DNA of 64,000 nucleotides from Neobacillus driksii (GCF_013409995.1 NZ_JACCBX010000001.1:618932-682931), one strand, 5' to 3'. Positions 34,463 to 43,012 are shown, counted from the stretch's first letter. The notes: generated by a model from the sequence alone, not told the origin. A program made the numbers and translations.

Positions 34463-35524
34463 CTAATTACTTAAAAACTTAACACAAACAGGGTGTGGTA
34501 CCGTAATATCAGATTGTAAGAGGGTCAATCTTCCGGTGTCTTCATCTCTTGAATATAAAACGATATTACTTGATTCTTGATTAGAAGCAACAATGAACCG
34601 TTCAGAAGGGTCAATCTCAAAATCCCTTGGCCAATCCCCCTCTGTTGAGGTGTGTTCCACAAAGCTTAATTCACCGGACTCTTGATTGATTTGGAACAGG
34701 GCAATACTGTTATGACCACGGTTACCAGCATAAACAAAACGACCGTCCGCAGAAATATGTATAGCACTACCTTGGTTATTTTCTGTAAAATCTTCCGGCA
34801 GAGTAGAAATAAATTGTATTTCCGTAAAATGGCCGTTTTCTGGGTGATAGTGTAAGGCGATTACCTCAGAGCTAAACTCGGTCATGATATAAGCAAATTT
34901 TCCATTAGGATGGAACGCAAGGTGTCTAGGACCGCTGCCAGCCTTTATTGGCAGAAGACTTACTTTTTCAAGTGTGCCATTGTCATTAACTTTATAGGTA
35001 ATTAGGGCATCAGTTCCTAGTTCAACAACGGCTAAATATTTTTCATCCGGTGTTACTCCTGCATAATGGGTATGCGCTTTTTCCTGTCTTGGGTCAGGAC
35101 CTGATCCCTCATGTTTAAAAATCGAAACAGCAGGCTGTACGGAGCCGTCCTCTTGATTTAGGAAAGCGGATTCTACTGTTCCTTTATGGTAATTAGCACT
35201 AAAAACATAGTTGTTTTTAGAGTCAACACTTACATGACAAGGTGATGCACCTTCAGAGAATTGACTGTTTATTACTGTTAACTCACCGTTATCGTTAATT
35301 GAAAAAGCTGCTAATCCTCCAGTGTCGCCTTCTTTTACAACGGAATATAGGTAGCGATTATCTGAGCTAATTGTTAGATATGTAGGGTTTTCTAGCTTAG
35401 CTGCAACTTTAACGTCTACTATGGTCCTATTATCCGTGTCTAGTGTGAAAGAATAAATACCTTCGCTATCACCTTTGGTGTATGTTCCAATATAGCCTGT
35501 GTAATGTTTATTTTCGGTCATCAT
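34463..35524 (-). CDS. Lactonase family beta-propeller (6-phosphogluconolactonase-like)
   Basis: A 353-aa seven-bladed propeller of the Pgl/YkgB type. 'GYIGTYTKGDSEGIYSFTLD' opens the first blade, with repeated 'D.....A.LENPTYL.....RYLYSV', 'GSGPDPRQEKAHTHYAGVTP' and 'GSGPRHLAFHPNGKFAYIMT' blocks. It probably hydrolyses 6-phosphogluconolactone or a related sugar lactone. An AAAGGAG RBS lies just upstream of 35524; a second ATG follows directly. Confidence 0.85.
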   Translation of the reverse strand: MMTENKHYTGYIGTYTKGDSEGIYSFTLDTDNRTIVDVKVAAKLENPTYLTISSDNRYLYSVVKEGDTGGLAAFSINDNGELTVINSQFSEGASPCHVSVDSKNNYVFSANYHKGTVESAFLNQEDGSVQPAVSIFKHEGSGPDPRQEKAHTHYAGVTPDEKYLAVVELGTDALITYKVNDNGTLEKVSLLPIKAGSGPRHLAFHPNGKFAYIMTEFSSEVIALHYHPENGHFTEIQFISTLPEDFTENNQGSAIHISADGRFVYAGNRGHNSIALFQINQESGELSFVEHTSTEGDWPRDFEIDPSERFIVASNQESSNIVLYSRDEDTGRLTLLQSDITVPHPVCVKFLSN

Positions 35525-35977
35525 TTAAACTCCTTTAATGAAATATCATCATTTTATTTTATCAAACTACCCACAGAATTATTAACCAAATAAAACATGC
35601 TCTTGAGAGTATATGTTTTATGAATACATTAAAAGACAAAAATATACAAGTAATAAGTATCGCTAGTCTATTTCGACTTTAATCATCTTATCTATCTCCG
35701 ACCTTCTCCCTACTATTTGTTATCTCTGTTTCCTACTTATTCAAAAAAATTCTTTATAAAGAACTAAATTTTAATATAATATTCTTATTAATAGGAACCT
35801 TAACATAAGTGAAAATAACTATATTTTTGTATAATTTAACATTTGCTTGTTCTCAATCCTAAATTGACTTTATTATTTTTCTTTTGTTTAAAAATATATA
35901 TAAGTTATAGGGAAAAATTGTAATTTTTTGTCGTAATTTTTAGAATTATTTATGTTCGATATAAAGAATAGATGTGG
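35525..35977. other. AT-rich divergent intergenic stretch
   Basis: About 450 bases between the minus-strand lactonase gene and the + strand riboswitch promoter. It is strongly AT-rich with poly-T patches. I see no open frame, hairpin with T-run or RNA motif in it. Confidence 0.4.
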
Positions 35978-35983
35978 TACTAT
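35978..35983 (+). promoter_or_regulatory. Extended -10 promoter for the riboswitch-sinI transcript
   Basis: TACTAT at 35978-35983 is preceded by TGG, giving an extended -10. The -35 position (TTCGAT, 17 bases upstream) is weak. Transcription would start near 35990, about 20 bases before the aptamer. Confidence 0.45.
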
Positions 35984-36011
35984 TTTCTTATGAACTTTAT
36001 AACTTTAATTA

Positions 36012-36090
36012 GATAAAGACAACCCTTTCCAAAAAGTTGGGCGCAAAGCTTCAGGTCTAAAGTTCTAAACGATGATAGCTAAGCTGCCTA
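36012..36090 (+). promoter_or_regulatory. Cyclic di-GMP-I (GEMM) riboswitch
   Basis: The RNA contains the GEMM-I core in order: GACAACCC (36018-36025), a short hairpin, GGGCGCAAAGC (36039-36049), TTCAGGTCTAAAG (36050-36062) and GATAGCTAAGCTGCC (36074-36088). The same order and near-identical bases occur in c-di-GMP-I aptamers (GACGCAAAGCC, CCGGCCUAAA, GGUAGCGGGGUUACC in Vc2). The SD of the next gene (AGGAGG, 36104-36109) begins 14 bases after the aptamer and no terminator lies between, so control is probably at translation. CCTA at 36087-36090 can pair with TAGG at 36103-36106. Confidence 0.85.
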
Positions 36091-36120
36091 AAATAAATAT
36101 TGTAGGAGGACACCAGTACA

Positions 36121-36249
36121 ATGTTACCCACTCTATTAGATGAAAAAGAAGTAGATAAGGAATGGCTAGAACTCATCTTAGAAGCTCGAAATTTAGGGAT
36201 TACTGTTGATGAAATTAAGGATTTCCTAAAAGACCCATCGAATACATAA
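36121..36249 (+). CDS. sinI: SinI-like antirepressor, 42 aa
   Basis: A 42-aa peptide starting MLPTLLDEKE. The segment 'VDKEWLELILEARNLGITVD' and then 'EIKDFL' matches the SinR-binding hook of SinI (LDQEWVELMVEAKEANISPEEIRKYL in B. subtilis, quoted here as the family pattern; the shared positions are D-EW-EL--EA---I---I--L). The same EW-ELI...GI pattern is in the SinR-like protein at 3565. It has its own strong AGGAGG RBS and terminator and is monocistronic behind the c-di-GMP aptamer. SinI binds SinR and frees the eps and tapA promoters. No sinR is adjacent here. Confidence 0.85.
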   Translation: MLPTLLDEKEVDKEWLELILEARNLGITVDEIKDFLKDPSNT

Positions 36250-36278
36250 CATTAAAAAAGATATGCTTCTAAAAAAAT

Positions 36279-36303
36279 GTCCATTAAAAATGGGCTTTTT
36301 TTC
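36279..36303 (+). terminator. Terminator of the sinI transcript
   Basis: GTCCAT (36279-36284) pairs with ATGGGC (36290-36295), followed by a run of eight T. It makes the riboswitch-sinI unit a separate transcript. Confidence 0.75.
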
Positions 36304-36438
36304 GTTAACAGGATAATCTAATAATATGCGTTATGTTCAATAGGCATTTTTATTTTCATTATAGGATAAGTTTAGTAAAATTTAATCTAACATTACTGTT
36401 TGGAAGTTAAAACTATCACATAAATAAGGAGTTTGATT

Positions 36439-37161
36439 ATGGCTCAAGGAAAAAAAGGTACGAAAAAAGGCACGACAAAACCGCCTTCTTCATCATCTAA
36501 ATTTGTTTTTTGGATTATAGGATTGATTGCAATCGCTATTATTGGATTCATTTTTCTCGCCAACAACGAGAAATCTGATGATAGCGCAAAAGAAGAGATT
36601 GATTATTCCAATCAGCCTTTTTTAGGCGAAGAATCAGCACCTGTTTCCATTGTAGAATTTGGCGATTATAAGTGCCCGAATTGTAAAAACTTTGCGGAAA
36701 ATGTTGTACCGCAAGTAGTAAAAGAATTTGTTGATACAGGCAAAGCTAAATTTTATTATTTCCATTATCCATTTATTAATGTTGATTCAGATCGTACAGC
36801 CAAATTTTCAGAGGCGGTTTATCATGAGTTAGGCAACGAAAAATTTTGGGAGTTTCATGAACTTATTTTCGATAAGCAGCCGGAAGATACACGATATGAA
36901 ACGATTGATGTTTTTACCGAAGAATTTTTAACCGAAACATTAGGAGAAATGGCTAGTGAGGAAGAGGTTAAGAAGGTAGTTGCTTATTTTGATACAAAAG
37001 CTCCAGAAGAGGCTTGGAAAAGTGATGAGGATCTTGGGGGAAAATTAGGAGTTACTGGAACCCCAACCATTTTTGTTAATGGTAAGCGATTTGATGGACA
37101 GACGATGGATGATTTAAATGAATTAGTAGAGGAAGCGGCAAAGGAGAAAGGGAATGAATAA
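36439..37161 (+). CDS. bdbD: BdbD, DsbA-like thiol-disulfide oxidoreductase
   Basis: A 240-aa protein with a short Lys-rich N-terminus, one membrane anchor (about residues 24-42) and an extracytoplasmic thioredoxin domain with the redox pair 'DYKCPNCKNF' and cis-Pro 'GVTGTPTIFVNG'. It oxidises thiols of exported proteins and is re-oxidised by BdbC, whose gene overlaps it by 8 bases. The ATG at 36439 with AAGGAG is chosen over the in-frame TTG at 36433. In B. subtilis the pair is needed for competence pili and some bacteriocins. Confidence 0.9.
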   Translation: MAQGKKGTKKGTTKPPSSSSKFVFWIIGLIAIAIIGFIFLANNEKSDDSAKEEIDYSNQPFLGEESAPVSIVEFGDYKCPNCKNFAENVVPQVVKEFVDTGKAKFYYFHYPFINVDSDRTAKFSEAVYHELGNEKFWEFHELIFDKQPEDTRYETIDVFTEEFLTETLGEMASEEEVKKVVAYFDTKAPEEAWKSDEDLGGKLGVTGTPTIFVNGKRFDGQTMDDLNELVEEAAKEKGNE

Positions 37162-37561
37162 ACCTTTACTGCTTGCATGGGTTGCTGCACTTATTGCAAC
37201 CATTGGGAGTTTGTATTTCAGTGAAGTTCTCCACTATATTCCCTGTACGCTTTGTTGGTATCAGCGAATTTTTATGTATCCATTAGCGATCATTCTAGGG
37301 ATAGCATTTTACCGAAATGATAACGATATTGTGAAATACACATTACCATTGTCGATTATTGGAATGCTCATTTCAGGCTATCATACGGCTCTGCAAAAGA
37401 TTCCTTATTTGCAGCAATTTGAAATGTGTAAAAGTGGTGTGCCTTGCTCAAAAGATTATATTAACTGGCTTGGTTTTATCACTATTCCAATCTTGGCGTT
37501 TACAGCTTTCACGATTATTACTATCTGCTTAGTTTTCATTGCACGAAACCAAAAGAAATAA
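37154..37561 (+). CDS. bdbC: BdbC, DsbB-like quinone oxidoreductase
   Basis: A 135-aa protein with four membrane helices. The first cysteine pair is in 'IPCTLCWYQRIFMYPLA', and the second in 'CKSGVPCSKDYINWLG', as in DsbB/BdbC. It transfers electrons from BdbD to quinones. Its start overlaps the bdbD stop by 8 bases, so the two are co-translated. Confidence 0.92.
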   Translation: MNKPLLLAWVAALIATIGSLYFSEVLHYIPCTLCWYQRIFMYPLAIILGIAFYRNDNDIVKYTLPLSIIGMLISGYHTALQKIPYLQQFEMCKSGVPCSKDYINWLGFITIPILAFTAFTIITICLVFIARNQKK

Positions 37562-37588
37562 GACTCAGCTTTTGCTGAGTCTTGTTTA
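37561..37588. terminator. Terminator between bdbC and dps
   Basis: AGACTCAGC (37561-37569) and GCTGAGTCT (37574-37582) form a hairpin followed by TGTTTAAT. The genes on both sides converge here, so it probably works for both. Confidence 0.7.
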
Positions 37589-37600
37589 ATTTCCGGTATT

Positions 37601-38047
37601 TTAGATTGATTTGCCAAGGAATGCTGTTAACATCCATACATGTTTTTCTAAACCAGAATGAATAGCAAGGAGCATATCACCTGTTGTTTCATCGTCTTTT
37701 TCTTCAGCAATGCTCATACCTTCTTTTAATTCCCCTATAATAATCGAAAAATCATTGATTATGGTTTGAACCATTTCTTCAGCAGTCTCGCTGCCTTGTG
37801 CTTCTTGAATCGATGAAAGTTCAAGACATTCTCTCATCGTCGCAACTGGATTTCCACCGATTGCAAGTAATCGTTCTGCTAATTCATCGACATGCAATCC
37901 TGCTTCGTTATAGAATTCTTCAAATTTAGCGTGCAGGGTGAAAAACTGACCACCCTTCACATACCAATGGTAATTATGTAACTTGATATACAACACAGAC
38001 CAGTTTGCAATTTGTTTGTTAAGTATGTTCACTAACTGACTTTCCAT
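37601..38047 (-). CDS. dps: Dps-family ferritin-like protein
   Basis: A 148-aa four-helix protein. '[20 protein letters not shown]' with '[19 protein letters not shown]' carries the inter-subunit ferroxidase His, Asp and Glu residues of Dps dodecamers. It stores iron and protects DNA from peroxide. '[19 protein letters not shown]' is also typical of the family. No Per-box could be confirmed in the upstream sequence. GGAGGG precedes the ATG. Confidence 0.92.
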   Translation of the reverse strand: MESQLVNILNKQIANWSVLYIKLHNYHWYVKGGQFFTLHAKFEEFYNEAGLHVDELAERLLAIGGNPVATMRECLELSSIQEAQGSETAEEMVQTIINDFSIIIGELKEGMSIAEEKDDETTGDMLLAIHSGLEKHVWMLTAFLGKSI

Positions 38048-38406
38048 TTATATAACCCTCCAACGTTTTGTCTTCTATTATATTATTACCAAAGATTGAG
38101 GGAGAAACTTGTGTAAAATTGAGGGATATTTTGTCAATTTAGTGAAGATTTTCCTTGTTACAATGATATTTCATGAAATAGGCCTGAAATAGTTTGTAAT
38201 AATATTTCCTTAAGATTCCATTAGTGGAATTTACGTGGGAATGATTGTAAGTTGGTTGATTATTCCATTTAGTAGATAAATGCTTTCATAGCAGGAGCTA
38301 CTTATCCTATTTTTATACTGGTTTTTTTTGGTTAATGAATAACTATGTTACAACTGATAGCCTTAGTAGTAGAGCAAACAACGAGAATACTAGGAGGCTA
38401 TAAAAC
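38048..38406. other. Divergent gap between dps and the cell-wall hydrolase
   Basis: About 360 bases without a gene. The last 20 bases hold the AGGAGG RBS of the hydrolase. I looked for a c-di-AMP (ydaO) leader, common before wall hydrolases, and did not find its conserved boxes. Confidence 0.4.
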
Positions 38407-39000
38407 ATGAATAAACTAAAAAAACTTGTTATTGCAGCGGGATTAATTTTTTCAATGTCAGCATTTACAGGTGTTACTAAGTCGGAGGCGGCTACAACTC
38501 ACAAAATTCAATATGGTGAAACATACTGGAAAATAGCAAAAGGATTTGGTATTCCAGTTAATAGCTTAATGAGCGCAAACAATAGTAAACCACTTATTGC
38601 AGGACAATATATGACTCTGCCAAACTCACCAATTTCAGCGGCGGATGAAGAATTAATGGCAAAATTAGTTCGAGCAGAAGCAGTGGGTGAGCCATATGCC
38701 GGAAAGGTAGCTGTTGCAACTGTTATTCTTAACCGAGTGAAAAGTCCAGACTTCCCTAACACCGTTCGTGGAGTCATTTATCAAATTGCCAATGGACACT
38801 ATGCATTTACACCTGTTGCAAATGGCCAAATCAATCAGCCAGCTGACGCAGAGTCCAAAAGAGCGGTTAATGAAGCAATCGCTTTGATGGGTAAAGGAAA
38901 TGGTTCTTTATTTTTCTATAATCCAAAAACAGCAGTAAGCGATTGGATTTTTTCACGTGAAGTCACCGTAACAATCGGAAATCATCGTTTCGCTCGGTAA
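38407..39000 (+). CDS. LysM plus CwlJ/SleB-type cell-wall hydrolase
   Basis: A 197-aa secreted protein. Residues 1-28 form a signal peptide ending near 'SEAATTH'. A single LysM ('IQYGETYWKIAKGFGIPVNS', 'LIAGQYMTLP') is followed by the SleB/CwlJ hydrolase domain 'ELMAKLVRAEAVGEPYAGKV', with the catalytic-type Glu in RAEA, and 'LFFYNPKTAVSDWI'. Homologues such as YkvT and SleB degrade spore cortex or cell wall; this one may be vegetative or a germination enzyme. It is a monocistronic gene with its own terminator. Confidence 0.88.
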   Translation: MNKLKKLVIAAGLIFSMSAFTGVTKSEAATTHKIQYGETYWKIAKGFGIPVNSLMSANNSKPLIAGQYMTLPNSPISAADEELMAKLVRAEAVGEPYAGKVAVATVILNRVKSPDFPNTVRGVIYQIANGHYAFTPVANGQINQPADAESKRAVNEAIALMGKGNGSLFFYNPKTAVSDWIFSREVTVTIGNHRFAR

Positions 39001-39007
39001 TTTTGGG

Positions 39008-39037
39008 ACGCTTGGATATATATCCAGGCGTTTTTTC
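39008..39037 (+). terminator. Terminator after the cell-wall hydrolase
   Basis: ACGCTTGGAT (39008) pairs with ATCCAGGCGT (ending 39031), followed by TTTTTCTT. Confidence 0.8.
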
Positions 39038-39159
39038 TTATGTAAATGGTATTTGACCAATTGATTCTTTTTAAAATAAGCCTTCATCATAGGATAGTGG
39101 CTATAAGAGCAAAATAGCTTTGTCAGCCAAATAACAAAAATGATGAAGGAGGTTTAAGA

Positions 39160-40017
39160 ATGGATCAAGAATTGTCTTATGGCAGTGATTACAAATTTAT
39201 ACCGGCAACTTCAATAGGAAGCGGTATTGGTATAGAGGTCCTGCCCGATTTATACAGCCATACCATTCAAATTGTAAATATTTGTGTAGTTGGAAATCCA
39301 GCAACGAAAAATTTTGTTTTAGTTGACGCAGGGATGCCTGAATCAGCTAACGAAATAATATCTGTAACGGAAGAACGTTTCGGTGCTAATAGTCGTCCCC
39401 AAGCGATTATATTAACACATGGTCATTTTGACCACGTGGGAGCTATTATTGAATTAGTCAAACATTGGGATGTTCCTGTATATGCACATGAGTTAGAGTT
39501 ACCTTTCCTGACTGGAAAAATGAGTTACCCAGAGCCAGATCCTACTGTAGAAGGTGGTTTGGTTGCTAAAATGTCCCCGATGTTCCCAAATGAACCAATT
39601 AATTTAGGAAGTCATATACGAACGCTACCTTCTGATGGAAGTGTTCCGCATTTATCAGGTTTTCGCTGGATACATACACCTGGGCATTCTCCTGGACATG
39701 TGGCACTATTTAGAGAAGAAGATCGGTCTCTAATAGCAGGAGATGCATTTGTTACCGTTAAACAGGATTCACTCTATAAGGTACTGACACAAGAAATGGA
39801 AGTAAATGGGCCGCCAAGGTACCTTACAACAGATTGGCAGGCTGCTTGGGATTCCGTTAGAAAGTTGGCGGCCTTACAACCCAATGTTGCTGTAACTGGT
39901 CATGGAATGCCGCTGTCAGGTGAAATGCTGGCAAATGGTCTCAAAAAGTTAGTAAGTGAGTTTGACCAAGTTGCCATTCCAGACTACGGTAAATATGTAA
40001 ACAAAAATAGACATTAA
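39160..40017 (+). CDS. MBL-fold metallohydrolase (YflN-like)
   Basis: A 285-aa metallo-beta-lactamase-fold hydrolase. 'LTHGHFDHVGAI' is the HxHxDH zinc motif, 'HTPGHSPGHVALF' and 'IAGDAFV' hold the third His and bridging Asp, and 'TGHGMP' the last His. The group includes lactonases and thioesterases, and the substrate cannot be told from sequence. An AAGGAGG RBS precedes it. Single gene between two terminators. Confidence 0.88.
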   Translation: MDQELSYGSDYKFIPATSIGSGIGIEVLPDLYSHTIQIVNICVVGNPATKNFVLVDAGMPESANEIISVTEERFGANSRPQAIILTHGHFDHVGAIIELVKHWDVPVYAHELELPFLTGKMSYPEPDPTVEGGLVAKMSPMFPNEPINLGSHIRTLPSDGSVPHLSGFRWIHTPGHSPGHVALFREEDRSLIAGDAFVTVKQDSLYKVLTQEMEVNGPPRYLTTDWQAAWDSVRKLAALQPNVAVTGHGMPLSGEMLANGLKKLVSEFDQVAIPDYGKYVNKNRH

Positions 40018-40048
40018 GTAACTATTTTCTCTAATTTGGTTGAGTCGA

Positions 40049-40086
40049 AAAAGGCAATGGACTCGTTAAAGTTCATTGCCTTTTTG
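40049..40086. terminator. Bidirectional terminator
   Basis: AAAGGCAATGGAC and GTTCATTGCCTTTTT flank a 9-base loop. It lies between the convergent MBL hydrolase and agmatinase genes. Confidence 0.8.
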
Positions 40087-40090
40087 GATC

Positions 40091-41020
40091 TTATTTTATT
40101 TTTAGTGCAACAAGACTGGCAAAATCATGGATGATAGTTGCCGCGAGTAAGGAGGTAATCTGGGTTGGGTCGTATGGAGGTAAAACCTCAACCAGATCAA
40201 AACCAATAAAATTAAATTCTGTTAGGGAACGAATGATTTGTAAGGTTTCAAAGCTGTTTAACCCGCCAACCTCAAGCGTCCCTGTTCCAGGAGCGCAGGA
40301 GGGATCAACAAAATCGATATCAAAACTGAGAAAACATGGTGTATCCCCAATTTTTTCTTTCATTTCCCTCACAACATTTTCATAGCCACGTTCCTTTAAT
40401 TCAGGAGTTGTAATCACATGATACCCTAAATCATTACTTGAATCGATATCTCCAGGATGATTAAGGGTTCCGCGGATACCAACCTGAAAAACCTTATCCG
40501 GAATTAATAAATTTTCTTCATATGCACGAATGAATGGTGAGCCATGCCAATATTTTTCTTCATAATAAGTATCCCATGTATCTGTATGGGAATCGAAATG
40601 AATTAATGCTACAGGGCCGTGGATTTTGGCTGCTGCTCTAAGATTTGCTAAGGTAACGGAGTGGTCTCCACCTAGTCCTATTGGGATAATCCCTTTCTCC
40701 ATTAACTCCATTACTGCTTTTTCCATTACCTCATAACTTCGATGGATATTATGAGGAATAACCGATACGTCGCCAATATCGATGGCGTTGCATGCATCAA
40801 ATGGGTACACCTTATGAATAGGATGGTATGGGAATAACGTCATGGAAGCTTGACGTATTGCTTGAGGTGCAAAGCGAGCCCCTACTCGAAATGAAGCCGC
40901 TGTATCAAACGGCAGGCCGACAATTGCTAATTTAGCATTTTCTCTGTTTGATGGTAACCTCATAAAGGTCCCTGTTGTACAAAACTCTGGTTTAACATCA
41001 GGTGTTAGTGGATATTGCAT
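40091..41020 (-). CDS. speB: Agmatinase-family ureohydrolase
   Basis: A 309-aa Mn-dependent ureohydrolase. Metal ligands are in 'GLGGDHSVTLANL', 'IHFDSHTDTWDTYYEEKYWH' and 'SFDIDFVDPSCAPGTGT'. The last block also fits agmatinase and guanidinobutyrase better than arginase. It would release urea from agmatine to give putrescine. An ATG 15 bases upstream (41035) is in frame, but the one at 41020 has GAGGGA at the right distance. A perfect sigma-54 promoter lies upstream on this strand, so it belongs to the polyamine/GABA regulon that diverges from it. Guanidinobutyrate, which gives GABA directly, is an alternative substrate. Confidence 0.85.
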   Translation of the reverse strand: MQYPLTPDVKPEFCTTGTFMRLPSNRENAKLAIVGLPFDTAASFRVGARFAPQAIRQASMTLFPYHPIHKVYPFDACNAIDIGDVSVIPHNIHRSYEVMEKAVMELMEKGIIPIGLGGDHSVTLANLRAAAKIHGPVALIHFDSHTDTWDTYYEEKYWHGSPFIRAYEENLLIPDKVFQVGIRGTLNHPGDIDSSNDLGYHVITTPELKERGYENVVREMKEKIGDTPCFLSFDIDFVDPSCAPGTGTLEVGGLNSFETLQIIRSLTEFNFIGFDLVEVLPPYDPTQITSLLAATIIHDFASLVALKIK

Positions 41021-41057
41021 CTCTTTTTCCCTCATTTCCTATTTTACTTTTTAATAA

Positions 41058-41073
41058 TGCAATTTTTGTGCCA
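41058..41073 (-). promoter_or_regulatory. Sigma-54 promoter of the agmatinase gene
   Basis: On the minus strand TGGCAC-N5-TTGCA is a full match to the -24/-12 consensus, with AAAAA as spacer. It lies about 40 bases before the start at 41020. Confidence 0.85.
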
Positions 41074-41082
41074 TAAACAAAT

Positions 41083-41190
41083 CGTGCCCGTGTGGCGACA
41101 GTTTTATAGAAAACAGTAACGAATAGGAGTTATTCGTGCCAGTGCAATGACAGTTTTATAGAAAACGGTAACCAATAGCCCTTTTTCATG
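41083..41190. repeat. Imperfect tandem repeat, member of a dispersed repeat family
   Basis: Two units of about 60 bases each contain GACAGTTTTATAGAAAAC followed by RGTAACSAATAG and begin with CGTGCC. The minus-strand block GGCACGAATAACTCCTATTC (41111-41140 region) recurs with few changes at 57400-57429. Confidence 0.65.
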
Positions 41191-41275
41191 CCGATGAAGT
41201 TACTTTTTTTAGTTGACGGAAACGATTATATATGAACATTCCATAGTGACAAGTCGTTATTTAATATGGAATAAT

Positions 41276-41293
41276 GTATGCATAGTTGAATAA
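41276..41293. promoter_or_regulatory. Candidate activator-binding palindrome (UAS), shared divergent site
   Basis: GTATGCATAGTTGAATAA matches, with three changes in the left arm and spacer, the 18-bp palindrome TTATGCAA-N2-TTGAATAA found before the other two sigma-54 promoters. It is 95 bases upstream of the permease -24 element and about 200 from the agmatinase promoter, so one site may serve both. Confidence 0.6.
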
Positions 41294-41387
41294 TTCATAA
41301 AATTTAAAACCTTCTATTATTTGTTCGTTATAACCCATTATTTTTTTAAAAACGGATAAACACAATGGTATTTTCATGAAATTAAAT

Positions 41388-41404
41388 TTGGCATATAAAT
41401 TGCA
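41388..41404 (+). promoter_or_regulatory. Sigma-54 promoter of the permease gene
   Basis: TTGGCATATAAATTGCAT fits the -24/-12 consensus with GG and GC at the fixed spacing (T instead of C at the last base of the -24 box). It lies 110 bases before the GTG start. Confidence 0.8.
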
Positions 41405-41513
41405 TAAATACATAGTGAAATTAGAAATAAGTGGAGGGGGAATAGAAAATTTATTGTAGACAAAGGGGTAACATCAGAATGAAAACGCTTTAATTTAAGA
41501 GGGGGAATGATAT

Positions 41514-42860
41514 GTGGAAAATGGAGTAAAGTTGAAAAGATCGTTAAAGCTATGGCAGGTTATCATTATGGGTTTAGCATATATGACACCTATGGTAGTA
41601 TTTGATACATTCGGAATTGTTTCCGGTGAAACAAATGGGCATGTACCTGCTGCCTATGTCATTGCCTTGATTGGCATGCTTTTCACTGCTGTTAGCTACG
41701 GAAAGCTGGTACGGGTTTTCCCACAGGCGGGGTCAGCCTATACCTATACCCAAAAAGCGATGAACCGGCATCTCGGTTTTCTTGTTGGCTGGTCTTCTTT
41801 ACTTGATTATTTATTTTTGCCAATGGTAAATGCGTTGTTAACAAAACTTTACTTAAATGCCTTGTTTCCGTCCGTTCCAGATTTTATTTGGGTATTATTA
41901 TTTGTTGGCATTGTTACCCTCCTTAATTTACGAAGTGTTAATGCTCTGGCAAATTTCAATACACTTTTTGTTCTTGTACAAATACTAATCATGGTTGTCT
42001 TCATCATCCTAGTTATTAAAGGTCTTAATGCAGGAGAAGGAACGGGAACGGTTTTTAGCATGCAGCCGTTTTTTGTTGAGGGTATGAATATTCCAATCCT
42101 GATAACAGGAGCAACAATACTCTGCTTTTCATTCCTTGGCTTTGATGCTGTTACAACATTATCGGAAGAAACGCCAAATCCAGAAAAAACAATTCCAAAA
42201 GCAATTCTTCTTACAGCTTTATGGGGAGGGGTAATCTTTATCACCACCTCATTTTTTATCCAATCATTTTTTCCAGATAATTCGAGGTTTATTGAATCAG
42301 AGGCAGCATTACCTGAAATTGCCCTTTATGTTGGCGGGAAGCTGTTTCAGTCGATCTTCTTATGTACAACCTTTGTGAATACCCTTGCATCGGGACTTGC
42401 CTCCCACGCAAGTGTTTCCCGTCTCTTGTATGTCATGGGGCGCGATAAAGTATTCCCCGAAAAATGGTTTGGATACGTACATCCAAAATGGAGAACACCT
42501 GCGATAAATGTTTTAATCGTAGGAGTGATTTCATTATCTGCGTGGTTCTTTGATTTAGTAACAGCCACTTCACTCATTAATTTCGGGGCATTAATGGCCT
42601 TTACGTTTGTTAATCTTTCGGTAATTAGTCATTTTGCTGTCCGTGAAAAAATGCACCGTACTCCAAAGGGATTTTTTGATTATGTTATCATGCCGTTAAT
42701 TGGAGCCGGATTAGTTGGAGTCCTTTGGATCAATCTTGAGCTTAGTTCTTTAATCATGGGTGCCAGCTGGTTCCTCATCGGACTTGCCTATCTAGTATTT
42801 TTAACAAAAGCCTTCAAGGTTGCACCTCCTCAATATAAGGCAGAAGAAGCTGAAGTATGA
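41514..42860 (+). CDS. APC-family amino acid/polyamine permease
   Basis: A 448-aa protein with 12 membrane helices. '[20 protein letters not shown]' and '[11 protein letters not shown]'-like '[20 protein letters not shown]' are the first-helix and helix-3 signatures of the APC superfamily; '[20 protein letters not shown]' is the helix-6 loop motif. It resembles PuuP-type importers. With a sigma-54 promoter and a divergent agmatinase it probably imports putrescine, agmatine or GABA. The start is GTG after GAGGGGG. It ends in a perfect terminator. Confidence 0.88.
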   Translation: MENGVKLKRSLKLWQVIIMGLAYMTPMVVFDTFGIVSGETNGHVPAAYVIALIGMLFTAVSYGKLVRVFPQAGSAYTYTQKAMNRHLGFLVGWSSLLDYLFLPMVNALLTKLYLNALFPSVPDFIWVLLFVGIVTLLNLRSVNALANFNTLFVLVQILIMVVFIILVIKGLNAGEGTGTVFSMQPFFVEGMNIPILITGATILCFSFLGFDAVTTLSEETPNPEKTIPKAILLTALWGGVIFITTSFFIQSFFPDNSRFIESEAALPEIALYVGGKLFQSIFLCTTFVNTLASGLASHASVSRLLYVMGRDKVFPEKWFGYVHPKWRTPAINVLIVGVISLSAWFFDLVTATSLINFGALMAFTFVNLSVISHFAVREKMHRTPKGFFDYVIMPLIGAGLVGVLWINLELSSLIMGASWFLIGLAYLVFLTKAFKVAPPQYKAEEAEV

Positions 42861-42872
42861 TTAGATGAAAAA

Positions 42873-42909
42873 AATACGCATTCCAGCCTCAGGAATGCGT
42901 ATTTTTTTA
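42873..42909 (+). terminator. Terminator after the permease
   Basis: A 12-bp stem (AATACGCATTCC, 42873-42884) with 7-base loop, followed by TTTTTTTAT. Confidence 0.88.
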
Positions 42910-42919
42910 TGTTTAAAAT

Positions 42920-42937
42920 TTATGCAAATTTGAATAA
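42920..42937. promoter_or_regulatory. Candidate activator-binding palindrome (UAS) for glutamate dehydrogenase
   Basis: TTATGCAAATTTGAATAA is a near-perfect inverted repeat (TTATGCAA and TTGAATAA) 75 bases upstream of the sigma-54 promoter at 42996. Confidence 0.7.
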
Positions 42938-42995
42938 TACAGTCATTTTTTCATAATATCCATTCTTTTACGCTAGAAAAACGTTAATAAATCAT

Positions 42996-43012
42996 TTGGC
43001 ACGGAACTTGCT
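42996..43012 (+). promoter_or_regulatory. Sigma-54 promoter of the glutamate dehydrogenase operon
   Basis: TTGGCAC-GGAAC-TTGCT is an almost perfect -24/-12 element, 37 bases before the ATG. Confidence 0.88.

Noticed and set aside
38048..38406. A c-di-AMP (ydaO) riboswitch before the cell-wall hydrolase
   Set aside because: The location suggested it, but the conserved sequence boxes were not found.
41083..41190. Tandem repeat as activator-binding enhancer
   Set aside because: The same repeat occurs at 57.4 kb away from any sigma-54 promoter, so it is a dispersed repeat.
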